Position numbers and translations under genes: made by a program. Shown in pieces: positions 39,212-48,533 of a stretch of 64,000 nucleotides of DNA. The stretch covers positions 1 to 64,000 of the forward strand of contig JABCYW010000011.1 in assembly GCA_013289985.1 (NCBI GenBank). Reading direction: 5' to 3'. This stretch comes from Betaproteobacteria bacterium. GTDB lineage: Bacteria; Pseudomonadota; Gammaproteobacteria; Burkholderiales; Burkholderiaceae_C. The notes beneath the pieces were generated by a model. The model saw only the letters and a program-made list of their open reading frames with translations, was not told where the DNA came from and searched no databases. Positions within the stretch are counted from its first letter, which is position 1; each line of letters begins with the position of its first letter.

Positions 39212-41363
39212 ACTCCGGCGACATCACCCCGTGGGCGAGAGTCGGAGCGAGGCGGAGGCGGTGTGCCGCGCCGTCTTGCACGCACTGAGCCTGCCGGCCT
39301 TCCTGCATCGCGGCGGAAGTCTGCTCTGTGGCAACGCGGCGCTTGCGCGCCTGCTCGGCTACTCGGAAGACCAGTTGCTGGCGATGACGCACGACCAGTT
39401 GGCCGACCCCGAGATGCGCGAGAAGATGGCCCTGTACGGCGGGAACTGCCTCGCGACGGACCCCGAGCCAGCCGCGACGGAGATGACCTTGCGCACCGCA
39501 GGCGGAGACGACCGTTTCGTTGAACTGACGGCACGCCGGATCGAAATCGCGGGGCAGGCGATGGTGCTTTCGACGTGCCAGGACCTGAGCGATATCCGGC
39601 ACGTTCAGACCAGCCTGCTCAATATGAGCCAGGTACTGAACCAGATCCTCGACAGCGATCCGGTCGCCACTTTCGTCGTCGATTCGGAGCATCGAGTGAC
39701 GCACTGGAACCGGGCCTGCGAGCAGCTGACCGGCCGGGATTGGTGGGACATGCAAGGGTTGACCGAGAAGGGGCAAGTCTTCTACGGCGCCGAGAGGCCG
39801 TTGCTGTGCGACCTGATCGTCGACGGCGCGAGCGTCGCGACGCTGGAGGCGCTGTATCAAGGGAAGATACGCGCCTCGAAAATCAGCCAGGGTGCCTACG
39901 AGGCAGAGTCTTTCTTTCCGAATTTTGGAGAGTCCGGGCTCTGGCTCTTCTTCACGGCGGCGCCCCTGAGAAACTCGGATGGCAAGGTCGTCGGTGCGAT
40001 CGAGACGCTCCAGGACGTCACCCAGCGGCGCAATGCCGAGGAAGAGCTGATGCGGCACCGCAACCAGCTTGAGCTGCTGGTCGGGGAGCGAACGGCGGAA
40101 CTCGACAGCACGAACCGGGAGCTGTCCGCGTTCATGGAGAACGCGAGCGTGGGCATCCTGGCCGTCGCCGACCGCCGCATCGTGCGCCACAACAAGAAGT
40201 TCGCGGAGATGTTCCTCGCCGAAGGTCAAGGTGCGGCGGGTCGAGCGACGGCCGACTTCTTCTGCTCGCCGACTGATTACGAAGACTTTGCCAGCATTGC
40301 CTTTCCGAAGCTGGCTGAGGGACGCCCGTTCCAGCACGAGATGATGCTGTCTCGACTCGATGGCAAGCGGCTGTGGGTCCAGATGATCGGCTACGTCTCG
40401 AACGCGGACGATCCCGCAGCAGGCGCCTGGTGGCTGCTCCAGGATCGCAGCGAGGTCCGGCGGGCGCAGGAGGCGCTGGAAACGAACTACGCGCGCCTGA
40501 AGGAGACCAACAATCGACTCGAGGAAGCGCAGAACCAATTGCTGCAATCCGAGAAGATGGCGTCGATCGGCCAGTTGGCCGCTGGAGTCGCGCATGAGAT
40601 CAACAATCCGATCGGATTCGTCAATTCGAACCTGAACTCCCTGAAGCACTACATCGACGACCTCCTCGGCCTCATTGCCGAGTACGAGTCGACAGAGGCG
40701 GAGCTTGGACCGGAGCTGCGCCAGCGCCTGCAGGCCGCAAAACAGGACGTGGACCTGGCATACATGCTGGAGGACTTGCCGGTGCTTCTGCGCGAGAGCG
40801 CTGATGGCCTCGGCCGCGTCAAGCGGATTGTCCAGGATCTGAAGGATTTCTCTCGGGTCGACAACTCCGACTGGGCGGAGGCCGACTTGAACGCCGGGTT
40901 GGACTCGACCTTGAATGTCGTGCTCAATGAAGTGAAGTACAAGGCAGACGTCGTGAAGAACTACGGCGTGCTGCCGCCGGTACGCTGTCTCGCCGCGCAG
41001 TTGAACCAGGTGTTCATGAATTTCATCGTCAACGCGGCGCATGCGATCGAGTCTCGCGGCGTGATCACGTTGTCGAGCGGCCATTGCGGCGCATGGGTCT
41101 GGATCGAGGTCGCCGATACCGGCAGCGGCATGTCCGAGGAAATCCAGCGGCGGATCTTCGAGCCCTTCTATACGACCAAGCCCGTCGGCAAGGGCACCGG
41201 ACTCGGCCTGTCGCTGTCGTTCTCGATCGTGCAGAAGCACAAGGGCATGATCAAGGTCAAGTCCGAGCCCGGCAAAGGCAGTGCGTTCAGGGTCTGGATT
41301 CCCGTGGACCCGGAGGGATCAGGCGAAGCGCCAGTCCTGCCTCCGGAAGCGCAGGCGGATTGA
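39201..41363 (+). CDS. Soluble multi-PAS sensor histidine kinase
   Basis: 720 aa from the ATG at 39201. No transmembrane helix is evident. PAS domains lie near residues 25-130, 145-285 and 312-430 with coiled coils between them, then the H-box GVAHEINNP (His near 465) and a HATPase domain with NAAHAI, DTGSGM and GTGLGLSLS motifs. It should autophosphorylate in response to a cytosolic signal and feed nearby receivers. Its kinase core is clearly related to that of the membrane kinase at 46207-48393 (shared SIGQLAAGVAHEINNP and LNQVFMN segments). Confidence 0.93.
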   Translation: METELRRHHPVGESRSEAEAVCRAVLHALSLPAFLHRGGSLLCGNAALARLLGYSEDQLLAMTHDQLADPEMREKMALYGGNCLATDPEPAATEMTLRTAGGDDRFVELTARRIEIAGQAMVLSTCQDLSDIRHVQTSLLNMSQVLNQILDSDPVATFVVDSEHRVTHWNRACEQLTGRDWWDMQGLTEKGQVFYGAERPLLCDLIVDGASVATLEALYQGKIRASKISQGAYEAESFFPNFGESGLWLFFTAAPLRNSDGKVVGAIETLQDVTQRRNAEEELMRHRNQLELLVGERTAELDSTNRELSAFMENASVGILAVADRRIVRHNKKFAEMFLAEGQGAAGRATADFFCSPTDYEDFASIAFPKLAEGRPFQHEMMLSRLDGKRLWVQMIGYVSNADDPAAGAWWLLQDRSEVRRAQEALETNYARLKETNNRLEEAQNQLLQSEKMASIGQLAAGVAHEINNPIGFVNSNLNSLKHYIDDLLGLIAEYESTEAELGPELRQRLQAAKQDVDLAYMLEDLPVLLRESADGLGRVKRIVQDLKDFSRVDNSDWAEADLNAGLDSTLNVVLNEVKYKADVVKNYGVLPPVRCLAAQLNQVFMNFIVNAAHAIESRGVITLSSGHCGAWVWIEVADTGSGMSEEIQRRIFEPFYTTKPVGKGTGLGLSLSFSIVQKHKGMIKVKSEPGKGSAFRVWIPVDPEGSGEAPVLPPEAQAD

Positions 41364-41375
41364 AGGAGGCAACGG

Positions 41376-44300
41376 GTGGACATCTCCCTGCGCCCTCGAC
41401 TTGCCGACTCGCCGGAGCTGGACGATGTCCTGCTCGACCACGTTCACGCCGGCGTCTGCGTGATCCGCGACGGGCGCTTCGTCTACGTGAACCAGTGTCT
41501 CGCGGACATGCTGGAGTTCGAGCTGTCCGACATGTTCGGCGATATGGATGCACTCGACATTGTTCATCCCGACGATCGCCCCATCGTCCTCGAAAAGATA
41601 CGACGTCGTGATGCCGGCGAGGTCACCGCTCCCTACGACATCCGCATCGTCGGGCATGCAGGCCGCACCCTGGACGCGCGAGTTTGCGGCAGATACATTC
41701 GATTCGCAGGACAACTCGCCAACCTCGTCACGCTGACCGACATCAGCGAGGTCAAGCAGGCGCTGGACGCCGCCGGACAGCGCGCGCAAATGCTGGCACT
41801 TACCGAGGATCTCTGCCGCGGCGCCTCGCTGGAGATTGATCTTCGCCAGGATCGAGTGGTCGTCTCTGCAGGCCTTTGGGCATTGCTCAGCTGCGCCCCC
41901 CAGTCTTCGACCATGAACCGGCGAGCGCTGCTGTCGCGTGTTGCCCGAAGCGACCGCTCCGCCGTGGTGAACGCCTGGCGCCGGGCGGTGCCAGGGCGTC
42001 CCTTTGAACTCCAGCATCGCATTCGCCGGCTCGACGGCGGGTTTTGCATCGTCCATCATCGCGGCCTGATCGAGCCGGATCCCTCCGGATTCACACCCCG
42101 GGGCATCGCAATCCTTCAGGACGTGACGGCGCAGCGCGACACCGAGCGGCGGCTGCAGGAGCTGTCGAGCCTCGATCCACTGACCGGATTGCCCAACCGC
42201 GCCGAGTTGATCGAGCGCACCGAAGCACGCCTCACGGCGGCCACCGGTACCGGGGAGCAAGTGATTCTGATTGCGATCGAGATCCCGCAGATTCTGCAGG
42301 TCAAGCAAGGGATGGGGTTCGAGGCTGCCGATGAACTGACCATGGCGCTCGCCGCACGCCTGACGGCGGTGATTTCCGAGGGCGATGTCCTGGCGCGGCT
42401 GGCGGGCGCTGAGTTCGCCATCCTCGTTCGCGACGAACAGAACGGCGATCTCGGCACCGTGGTGTCGCTGCGTGCGCGCTTGATCGAATCGGCCCTGAGC
42501 GAGCCACTGACGTTCCGGTCAAACAGCATGTTCGCGACCTACGCGCTCGGCGCTGCGCGCGCGCCCCACGACGGCAACCGGTCCCGATCGCTGTTGTCGT
42601 CGGCGCTGATCGCGCTGAAGTCGGCCGCCGAGGCGGGTGCCGGACAAATTCGGTTTGCATCGTCGCGCGGGAACGAGCATGCGATGCGCCGGATAGCCCT
42701 GGAATGGGCATTGCGCCAGGCACTCGCGCGCGGTGAATTCAGCCTGAAGTACCAGCCCCAGGTCGAGCTGCGCTACGGGAACGTCCAGGGTGTGGAAGCG
42801 CTTCTGCGCTGGCGATCGTCCTCGTTGGGTGATGTATCCCCGACCGAATTCATTCCAATCGCCGAACAGAGCGGTCTGATCGTGGCGATTGGCGAGTGGG
42901 TGTTGCGTGCCGCCTGCATGCAGGCCGCAGCCTGGAAGCGGGAGGGATTCCTCAACTTCCGGGTGCACGTGAACATCTCGGCCGCGCAACTGGCACGCAA
43001 CGATCTGGCCGATCGTGTCCAGGCCATCCTGCTGGAATCGGGTGCTGATCCCGCTCTGCTTGGGGTGGAGGTGACCGAGAGCATGCTTGCGGACGACACT
43101 GAGAAGGCCGCGCGCGCCCTCGGCGCCTTGCGAGCGATCGGCATGGAGATCTCGCTCGACGACTTCGGGACGGGCTACTCGAACCTGAGCACTTTGCGCG
43201 CTCTGCCCATCGATGTGATCAAGATCGATCGTTCCTACGTCCACGACGTATTGGCGGCGCCGGCGGAGGTTTCGATGACGCGCGCAGTCATCACCATGGC
43301 CCATAGCCTGCAAATGCGTGTGCTGGCCGAGGGCGTGGAATCCGAAAGTCAGCTCGCGCTGCTGCTGGCGCATCGCTGCGATGCGATACAAGGGTTCTAC
43401 TTCAGCCAACCCGTGGACGCAGAGGCGATCTCGGCGCTCATGCGCGAAGGCCGGCGGTTGCCGGAACACCTGTTCGATCGATCGCCGAGGCAGCGCACCT
43501 TGCTGCTCGTAGACGACGAGGAGAACATTCTCGCTTCGCTCAAGCGACTGCTGCGGCGCAGCGGCTACCGCATCGTCACGGCCAACAGCGCCGCCGAGGG
43601 CTTGCAGCGACTCGCGGAAACCGAGGTCGATGTCATCGTGTCCGACCAGCGAATGCCTGGAATGACTGGCGTCGAATTCCTGCGTCGAGCGAAGGTGCTG
43701 TACCCGGACACGGTGCGAATCGTGCTGTCCGGCTACACCGAGTTGCAGTCGATCACCGACGCCATCAACGAAGGCGCGATCTACAAATTCCTCACCAAGC
43801 CTTGGGAGGATGACCTGCTGCGGGCCAACATCGAAGAAGCCTTCCGCCAGAAGGGAATGGCCGACGAGAATCGCCGGCTCGATCGGGAAGTGCGGACAGC
43901 AAATGCCGAGCTGGCCGAGCTCAACCAACGACTGCAGGCTGCGCTGGCGCAGCAGAACGAAAGACTCAGCGTCGTGGAGGATCGCGGGCGCAACGCACTC
44001 GAAGTGCTCTACAACGTTCCGACACCGCTCGTCGGTTTCGATACGGAAGGATTGATCGCTTTCGCGAACCACGATGCGGAGCGGATCTTGCCCGGTATCC
44101 GCGAATGGATCGGTACCTACGCGGACGATTCGTTGCCAGCGAGCTTCCGCGACGTGTTTTCTCTGGTGGATGGGCAGTCGCTCGACATCGACCTTGAAGG
44201 CATTTCGTATCGCTGCAGCTGCCGCGCAATCGACGATCCTGGAGGGCAGCGCGGCACGCTGGTCGCCATCATCCCGCGGGAGATACCCATGGCGCCGTAG
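41376..44300 (+). CDS. PAS-PAS-(degenerate GGDEF)-EAL-REC-PAS protein
   Basis: 974 aa, GTG start with AAGGAGG upstream. Two PAS-like regions span about 15-260. A GGDEF-like domain has AGAEF near residue 343 instead of GGDEF and is probably inactive or a GTP sensor. The EAL domain (about 435-690) keeps EALLRW, TES, DDFGTGYSNL, KIDRSY and EGVES and looks catalytic. A receiver (about 706-825; DDEEN, SDQRMPGM, KFLTKPWED) comes after the EAL domain, followed by a coiled coil and a last PAS. A receiver behind EAL is unusual. It would tie phosphodiesterase output to the neighbouring kinase. Confidence 0.92.
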   Translation: MDISLRPRLADSPELDDVLLDHVHAGVCVIRDGRFVYVNQCLADMLEFELSDMFGDMDALDIVHPDDRPIVLEKIRRRDAGEVTAPYDIRIVGHAGRTLDARVCGRYIRFAGQLANLVTLTDISEVKQALDAAGQRAQMLALTEDLCRGASLEIDLRQDRVVVSAGLWALLSCAPQSSTMNRRALLSRVARSDRSAVVNAWRRAVPGRPFELQHRIRRLDGGFCIVHHRGLIEPDPSGFTPRGIAILQDVTAQRDTERRLQELSSLDPLTGLPNRAELIERTEARLTAATGTGEQVILIAIEIPQILQVKQGMGFEAADELTMALAARLTAVISEGDVLARLAGAEFAILVRDEQNGDLGTVVSLRARLIESALSEPLTFRSNSMFATYALGAARAPHDGNRSRSLLSSALIALKSAAEAGAGQIRFASSRGNEHAMRRIALEWALRQALARGEFSLKYQPQVELRYGNVQGVEALLRWRSSSLGDVSPTEFIPIAEQSGLIVAIGEWVLRAACMQAAAWKREGFLNFRVHVNISAAQLARNDLADRVQAILLESGADPALLGVEVTESMLADDTEKAARALGALRAIGMEISLDDFGTGYSNLSTLRALPIDVIKIDRSYVHDVLAAPAEVSMTRAVITMAHSLQMRVLAEGVESESQLALLLAHRCDAIQGFYFSQPVDAEAISALMREGRRLPEHLFDRSPRQRTLLLVDDEENILASLKRLLRRSGYRIVTANSAAEGLQRLAETEVDVIVSDQRMPGMTGVEFLRRAKVLYPDTVRIVLSGYTELQSITDAINEGAIYKFLTKPWEDDLLRANIEEAFRQKGMADENRRLDREVRTANAELAELNQRLQAALAQQNERLSVVEDRGRNALEVLYNVPTPLVGFDTEGLIAFANHDAERILPGIREWIGTYADDSLPASFRDVFSLVDGQSLDIDLEGISYRCSCRAIDDPGGQRGTLVAIIPREIPMAP

Positions 44301-44342
44301 CATTTCTGCTTTTCGAATGTAAAAGATCCAGGGAAGGAAAAG

Positions 44343-44534
44343 ATGATGATCACCAATACATCCGCAGCCGACACGCGCGCGGCGGTCGACAATTCGCCGC
44401 CGAAGCCGAGGGCCTTGAGACCGCCCGGAAGCCCAGAGCGGATCGACTGGCTCTTTCGCGATGCGCTGCGTAGTCAGCAGGTTCACCCCCTGATGGATCT
44501 GGTGCGCCGCTATCGCGAAAAGGATGCGCCATGA
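44343..44534 (+). CDS. Small unknown protein, coupled to the HDOD gene
   Basis: 63 aa with GGGAAGG upstream of paired ATG codons. The N-terminal half is disordered (Thr/Ala/Pro) and the C-terminal half is amphipathic helical (IDWLFRDALRSQQ, LMDLVRRYREKD). Its stop overlaps the HDOD start by ATGA. I do not recognise a family; the coupling suggests a small adaptor for the HDOD protein or the upstream EAL protein. Confidence 0.55.
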   Translation: MMITNTSAADTRAAVDNSPPKPRALRPPGSPERIDWLFRDALRSQQVHPLMDLVRRYREKDAP

Positions 44535-45373
44535 GCGCGGTTGGCGGGACATCCCGCCTTGAGCGATTGCGCGAGTTGCCGTCGCTGCCGCAGGTCATAC
44601 TGGATCTGCAAGCTGCGTTGGCGCGCGAGGACGTCTCGTTGGACGCCGTTGCGGATGCCGTATCGCATGACCAGGCTCTTGCGGCCAAGGCCTTGCGCAT
44701 CGCGAACTGTTCGTTCTATGGCGTGCCCACCCGAGTAGTATCGATTCGCCAAGCCATCGGAATCCTCGGCCTTCGCAGCGTCTCGACACTGCTGGTCGCG
44801 GCGGCCGTCAGTGATCGCTTTTCCGGGATTGCGTGCGCAGGATTCGATCTGGGGCGCTATTGGCGCCACTCGGTCGCCGTGGCGCTGTGCGCCCGGGAGA
44901 TCGCCAAGCTTGTCCGGATCGACGCCGATGCCGCGTTCACTGCCGGGCTCCTGCATGATCTCGGGCGTCTGGCGCTGGCCAGTCAGTTGTCGAAGTCGCT
45001 CGAGCGGGTCTACGCGCACCGCGGCGCGCGAGACTGCCAGATGCTGGACGCAGAGCGTGCCGAACTCGGGACGGACCATGCCGATATCGGCAACGAGGTC
45101 GGGTCGCGCTGGCATTTCGGCACCGAGGTCGTCGACGCCATGCGACTGCACCATGAACCTCCAGCCTCGCCAGCGGTGACCCTCATCGACGTCGTGCATG
45201 TCGCTGACAACATCGCTCACGCGCTGGACCTGGCACACGACCCGGCCGAGATCGTTCCCCCACTGGACTCCGCGGCCTGGAACCGGGTTGGCCTTACACC
45301 AGGTCAATGCTTCACCGTATTCGAGAGCACCGAAACTGAACTCGACGGACTGTGCGAGGCACTGACCGTCTAG
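44531..45373 (+). CDS. HDOD-domain signalling protein
   Basis: 280 aa. The HDOD domain covers most of the protein: LPSLPQVILDLQ at the start, RIANCSFYG, IGILGLRSVSTLL, GLLHDLGRLAL and ELGTDHADIGNEVGSRW. HDOD domains resemble HD phosphohydrolases without a clear enzymatic role and act as signalling scaffolds in chemotaxis, c-di-GMP and stress pathways. It follows the small ORF with ATGA overlap and belongs to the operon started at 37254. Confidence 0.9.
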   Translation: MSAVGGTSRLERLRELPSLPQVILDLQAALAREDVSLDAVADAVSHDQALAAKALRIANCSFYGVPTRVVSIRQAIGILGLRSVSTLLVAAAVSDRFSGIACAGFDLGRYWRHSVAVALCAREIAKLVRIDADAAFTAGLLHDLGRLALASQLSKSLERVYAHRGARDCQMLDAERAELGTDHADIGNEVGSRWHFGTEVVDAMRLHHEPPASPAVTLIDVVHVADNIAHALDLAHDPAEIVPPLDSAAWNRVGLTPGQCFTVFESTETELDGLCEALTV

Positions 45374-45449
45374 ACGCCTCCTGACATCCGTTCCGAATGC
45401 ACAACTGTTTGGCGACCAACGTGATCTTCCCCTGAGCAACGAGTCCCGC

Positions 45450-46196
45450 ATGATCAAGATACTCGAGGACATCCCACGCTTTTGCCTTGTGGCCGCGGCG
45501 GCGCACTTCATCGCGACGCCGGTCGCACAGGCGGGCGAGGCCTTGACCCTGTACTACAACGAGCGTCCCCCCTACCTCGTCACGAGATCGACGCCGGACA
45601 AGGTTGTCGGGCTCACCGCGGACCCGGCGGTGCAGGCGTTCGTCGGCGCGGGACTCGCACCTCGGTGGACGGCCATGCCCTCCACACGCCAGCTCGTGAC
45701 TCTTCGAGAGAGCACCGAGCCCGCTTGCGCGGTCGGGTGGTTCAAGAATCCTGATCGGGAGGTGGCATTCAAGTTCACCAAGGCGATCTACCGAGACAAG
45801 CCAACCGTGGCCCTGGCCCGCGGCAATTTCGCCCCGGCCTCGAAGAAGCTGGCAGAGGTTGTGCATCAAGCCGGGCTGCGCGTCCTCGTCAAGGACAAAT
45901 ACTCCTACGGCCCTTGGATCGATGCGCTGATGGCCCGCGCGCGGCCTCAAACCGTCGTCACCACGGAGGAGAATGTGCAGATGGTTCGCATGATCGCCGG
46001 GCAGCGCGCCGACATCATGTTCACGTCGCAGGAAGAGGCGCAGTACCTGGTCGCGCAGTCCGCGGTCGGTCCGTCGGCAGTGAAGATCTTGCAGTTCGAC
46101 GACGTGCCGCCGGGAGAAAAGCGCTACCTGATGTGCTCGCGAAACGTTTCGGACGACATCATCGGCCGACTCAACAACGCCATCACGTTCGAGTGA
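45450..46196 (+). CDS. Periplasmic solute-binding protein, type 2 fold
   Basis: 248 aa. A signal peptide ends near PVAQA-GEA, then the mature part begins LTLYYNERPPYLV as in amino-acid/SBP_bac_3-like binding proteins. YRDKPTVALARGNF and VQMVRMIAGQRADIMFTSQEEA fit the second lobe. There is no transport gene nearby. It is 76 nt after the HDOD gene and ends 10 nt from the end of a convergent membrane kinase, so it may supply that kinase with a periplasmic signal. The ligand is unknown. Confidence 0.82.
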   Translation: MIKILEDIPRFCLVAAAAHFIATPVAQAGEALTLYYNERPPYLVTRSTPDKVVGLTADPAVQAFVGAGLAPRWTAMPSTRQLVTLRESTEPACAVGWFKNPDREVAFKFTKAIYRDKPTVALARGNFAPASKKLAEVVHQAGLRVLVKDKYSYGPWIDALMARARPQTVVTTEENVQMVRMIAGQRADIMFTSQEEAQYLVAQSAVGPSAVKILQFDDVPPGEKRYLMCSRNVSDDIIGRLNNAITFE

Positions 46197-46206
46197 GCGA
46201 CCGGGC

Positions 46207-48393
46207 TCAACTCGCTTGCGCCGTTTCCGGTTCCAACCTGTGAATCGGCAGCCAGATCCGGAACGTCGTGCCGTACCCCGGCGCGCTGGCGACCTCGATG
46301 CGGCCACCGTGCCGCTTGACAATGCTGTACGACACGGACAAACCGAGCCCGGTGCCTTGTCCGACCGGCTTCGTCGTGAAGAACGGATCGAAGACTCGTT
46401 CCGCGACCTCGGGGGTCATTCCGCAGCCGGTGTCGGTGATCTCGACCCAGACCTCGTCATCTTGCGTGCCGCAGGCGACAGTGATGGTCCCGTGATCTGC
46501 GATCGCATGTGCCGCGTTGACCAGCAGGTTCATGAACACCTGATTCAACTGCGAGGGCATGCAGTCGACGTCCGGCAGGGACTGATAGCGCTTGACGACC
46601 TCGGCCTTGTACTTGATCTCGTTGCGCACGACGTTCAGCGTACTTTCCAAGCCCCGCACAAGATCTGCCCGCTGCCAGTGGGCCTCCCCTGCGTGGGCGA
46701 AGTCCTTCAAATCCTGCACGATCCGTCGCACGCGGTCCAGGCCATCGCGCGACTCCACCAGCAAATGACGCACGTCGTCCTTGACGTATTCGATGTCGGC
46801 TGCGGTGCGGACGTCAGCCAGCGTCGAAAGCTCGGTCGTTCCGGCAGGTACGAAGGGTTCGATGGCTTCATAGGCGGCCAGGACGCGGACAATGTCGTCG
46901 ACATAGCGCTCGAGCGAGCCGAAGTTTGACAGCACGAAACCAACGGGGTTGTTGATCTCGTGTGCGACGCCGGCCGCAAGTTGCCCGATGGAAGCAAGCT
47001 TTTCGGACTGGATCGCCTGGTTGCGGGCGGTCTCCAGATCTCGGAAAAGCCGGGCCTGCTCTTCACGACGCTGCTCGAGCTCCGCTACCTTCTCGCGTAG
47101 CTCGGCGGTTCGCTCCGCAACGTGGATCTCAAGCTCTGCGCGATGTCGAGCCAGGTCGATCTCGCTGCGCTTGCGCGCATCGATATCGACCATGTGCCCG
47201 TGCCAGAAAGCCTCGCCGGATCGCGCAGTCCGGCGCTCTGCGAAGATCGAGGCCCAGCGCCGTTCGTTGTCGACGGTCACCAGGCGGCATTCGACGTCCA
47301 ATCGATCACTCGGACCCGTCAGGGCCGCTTGCAGCGACGGCAAGTCGAGATCGTCGACCGTGGCTGCGCTGAACCCTTTCTCACGCCAGTCGTCGCTCGC
47401 GTACCCAAGCACGCGCGATACCTGCGGGCCGACGAACGTCATGCGACCTGAGGTCGCGTGCATCTCCCATGCGACCACGTTGGTCGACTCGATCAAGCTT
47501 CGGTATCGGTACTCACTTGCCGCCAATGCATCGCGGGCGGATTGCAATTCGTCTACTTCGTGCTTCAACGAGGCACGCATCCGGTTCATCGCCGACACCA
47601 GAGTATCGAAGTCGTCCGGCGCACGAGCGACGCGGTGCACGGCAATCGGGTGCCCGAGTCGAGCCACGTCGGCATCGCCTGCTGCCTTTGCCAGCTCCGA
47701 CAGTGGACGGCTGACCAGGTGCCGGAATATCAGCAGCATGACAAGGGCGCCAACAAACGTCTTTGTCGACTCGCTGGCGAGAACGGTAAGCGCCTCGTTG
47801 CCCAACCGACCGTAGACGCCATCGAGTGTGGCTTGTACCGTCAGCTCGCCTATCGGCGTTCGGTCAACCACGGCGCCGGCGCCGCTCGTGCGCTCGATGA
47901 TGATCGGGAACCGGCGAACCACCGCGTCTTTCGGGCGCTGGCCCGATTCGGCCAAAGTTCGACCGCGGCTGTCGCGCACCGCGACGTAGCTCACGTCGGG
48001 GAGCGCTCGCAAGCCCGCGAGTTGGGCTTCGATTTGCGGTTGGTCGAAATTCCAGACCGCGAACTCCAGGCCCGCCAGCGACGAGTGCTCCAGGGCGTCC
48101 AGGCTGCTTTCGATCTGCGCGACTTCACGGTGGTAAAGAGCGTAGAGCTGGGCTACGGCCGATACCAGTGCAATGATGCAACTCGACAGCAAGATCCACG
48201 CGATGACACGCCTGCCGAGCGCGTTGGCCAACGCTCCCCGCACGGCGCGCGTCAGCCGCGGCGGACGGCGCACGTCGGAATCCGGCGACGGGTCGCGCTT
48301 CGGTGCATCGATGAGCATGGGACTGCGATCCGGTAAGGACATGTGCGAGCGCATGCAAGAGCTCTGGGGCACTCCAAGTCTGTATTTCGGCAT
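46207..48393 (-). CDS. Membrane PAS sensor histidine kinase
   Basis: 728 aa from the farthest ATG; starts at 48354, 48342 or 48318 are equally possible as no ribosome site is clear. TM1 is near residues 63-87, a periplasmic sensor of about 120 residues (LEFAVWNFDQPQIEAQLAGL, typical of sensors with a short periplasmic loop) and TM2 near 205-225, then HAMP, PAS (about 300-420), coiled coil, H-box GVAHEINNP near 478 and HATPase with NAAHAI, DTGCGM and GTGLGLSVS. The kinase core is paralogous to the soluble kinase at 39201. It converges with a binding-protein gene. Confidence 0.92.
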   Translation of the reverse strand: MPKYRLGVPQSSCMRSHMSLPDRSPMLIDAPKRDPSPDSDVRRPPRLTRAVRGALANALGRRVIAWILLSSCIIALVSAVAQLYALYHREVAQIESSLDALEHSSLAGLEFAVWNFDQPQIEAQLAGLRALPDVSYVAVRDSRGRTLAESGQRPKDAVVRRFPIIIERTSGAGAVVDRTPIGELTVQATLDGVYGRLGNEALTVLASESTKTFVGALVMLLIFRHLVSRPLSELAKAAGDADVARLGHPIAVHRVARAPDDFDTLVSAMNRMRASLKHEVDELQSARDALAASEYRYRSLIESTNVVAWEMHATSGRMTFVGPQVSRVLGYASDDWREKGFSAATVDDLDLPSLQAALTGPSDRLDVECRLVTVDNERRWASIFAERRTARSGEAFWHGHMVDIDARKRSEIDLARHRAELEIHVAERTAELREKVAELEQRREEQARLFRDLETARNQAIQSEKLASIGQLAAGVAHEINNPVGFVLSNFGSLERYVDDIVRVLAAYEAIEPFVPAGTTELSTLADVRTAADIEYVKDDVRHLLVESRDGLDRVRRIVQDLKDFAHAGEAHWQRADLVRGLESTLNVVRNEIKYKAEVVKRYQSLPDVDCMPSQLNQVFMNLLVNAAHAIADHGTITVACGTQDDEVWVEITDTGCGMTPEVAERVFDPFFTTKPVGQGTGLGLSVSYSIVKRHGGRIEVASAPGYGTTFRIWLPIHRLEPETAQAS

Positions 48394-48533
48394 GCAATGC
48401 TGCCGGGAAACCGCAACTCCAACTTCAAACCGCGCAGGAAGTCACAGTCTGCGGCTGGCGGCGGACAGGGTTGAGTCCGAGCCTGCCTTACGCCGCGGGC
48501 ACGTCGTCACGGCCGGCGCGCCATCCGTACAGC

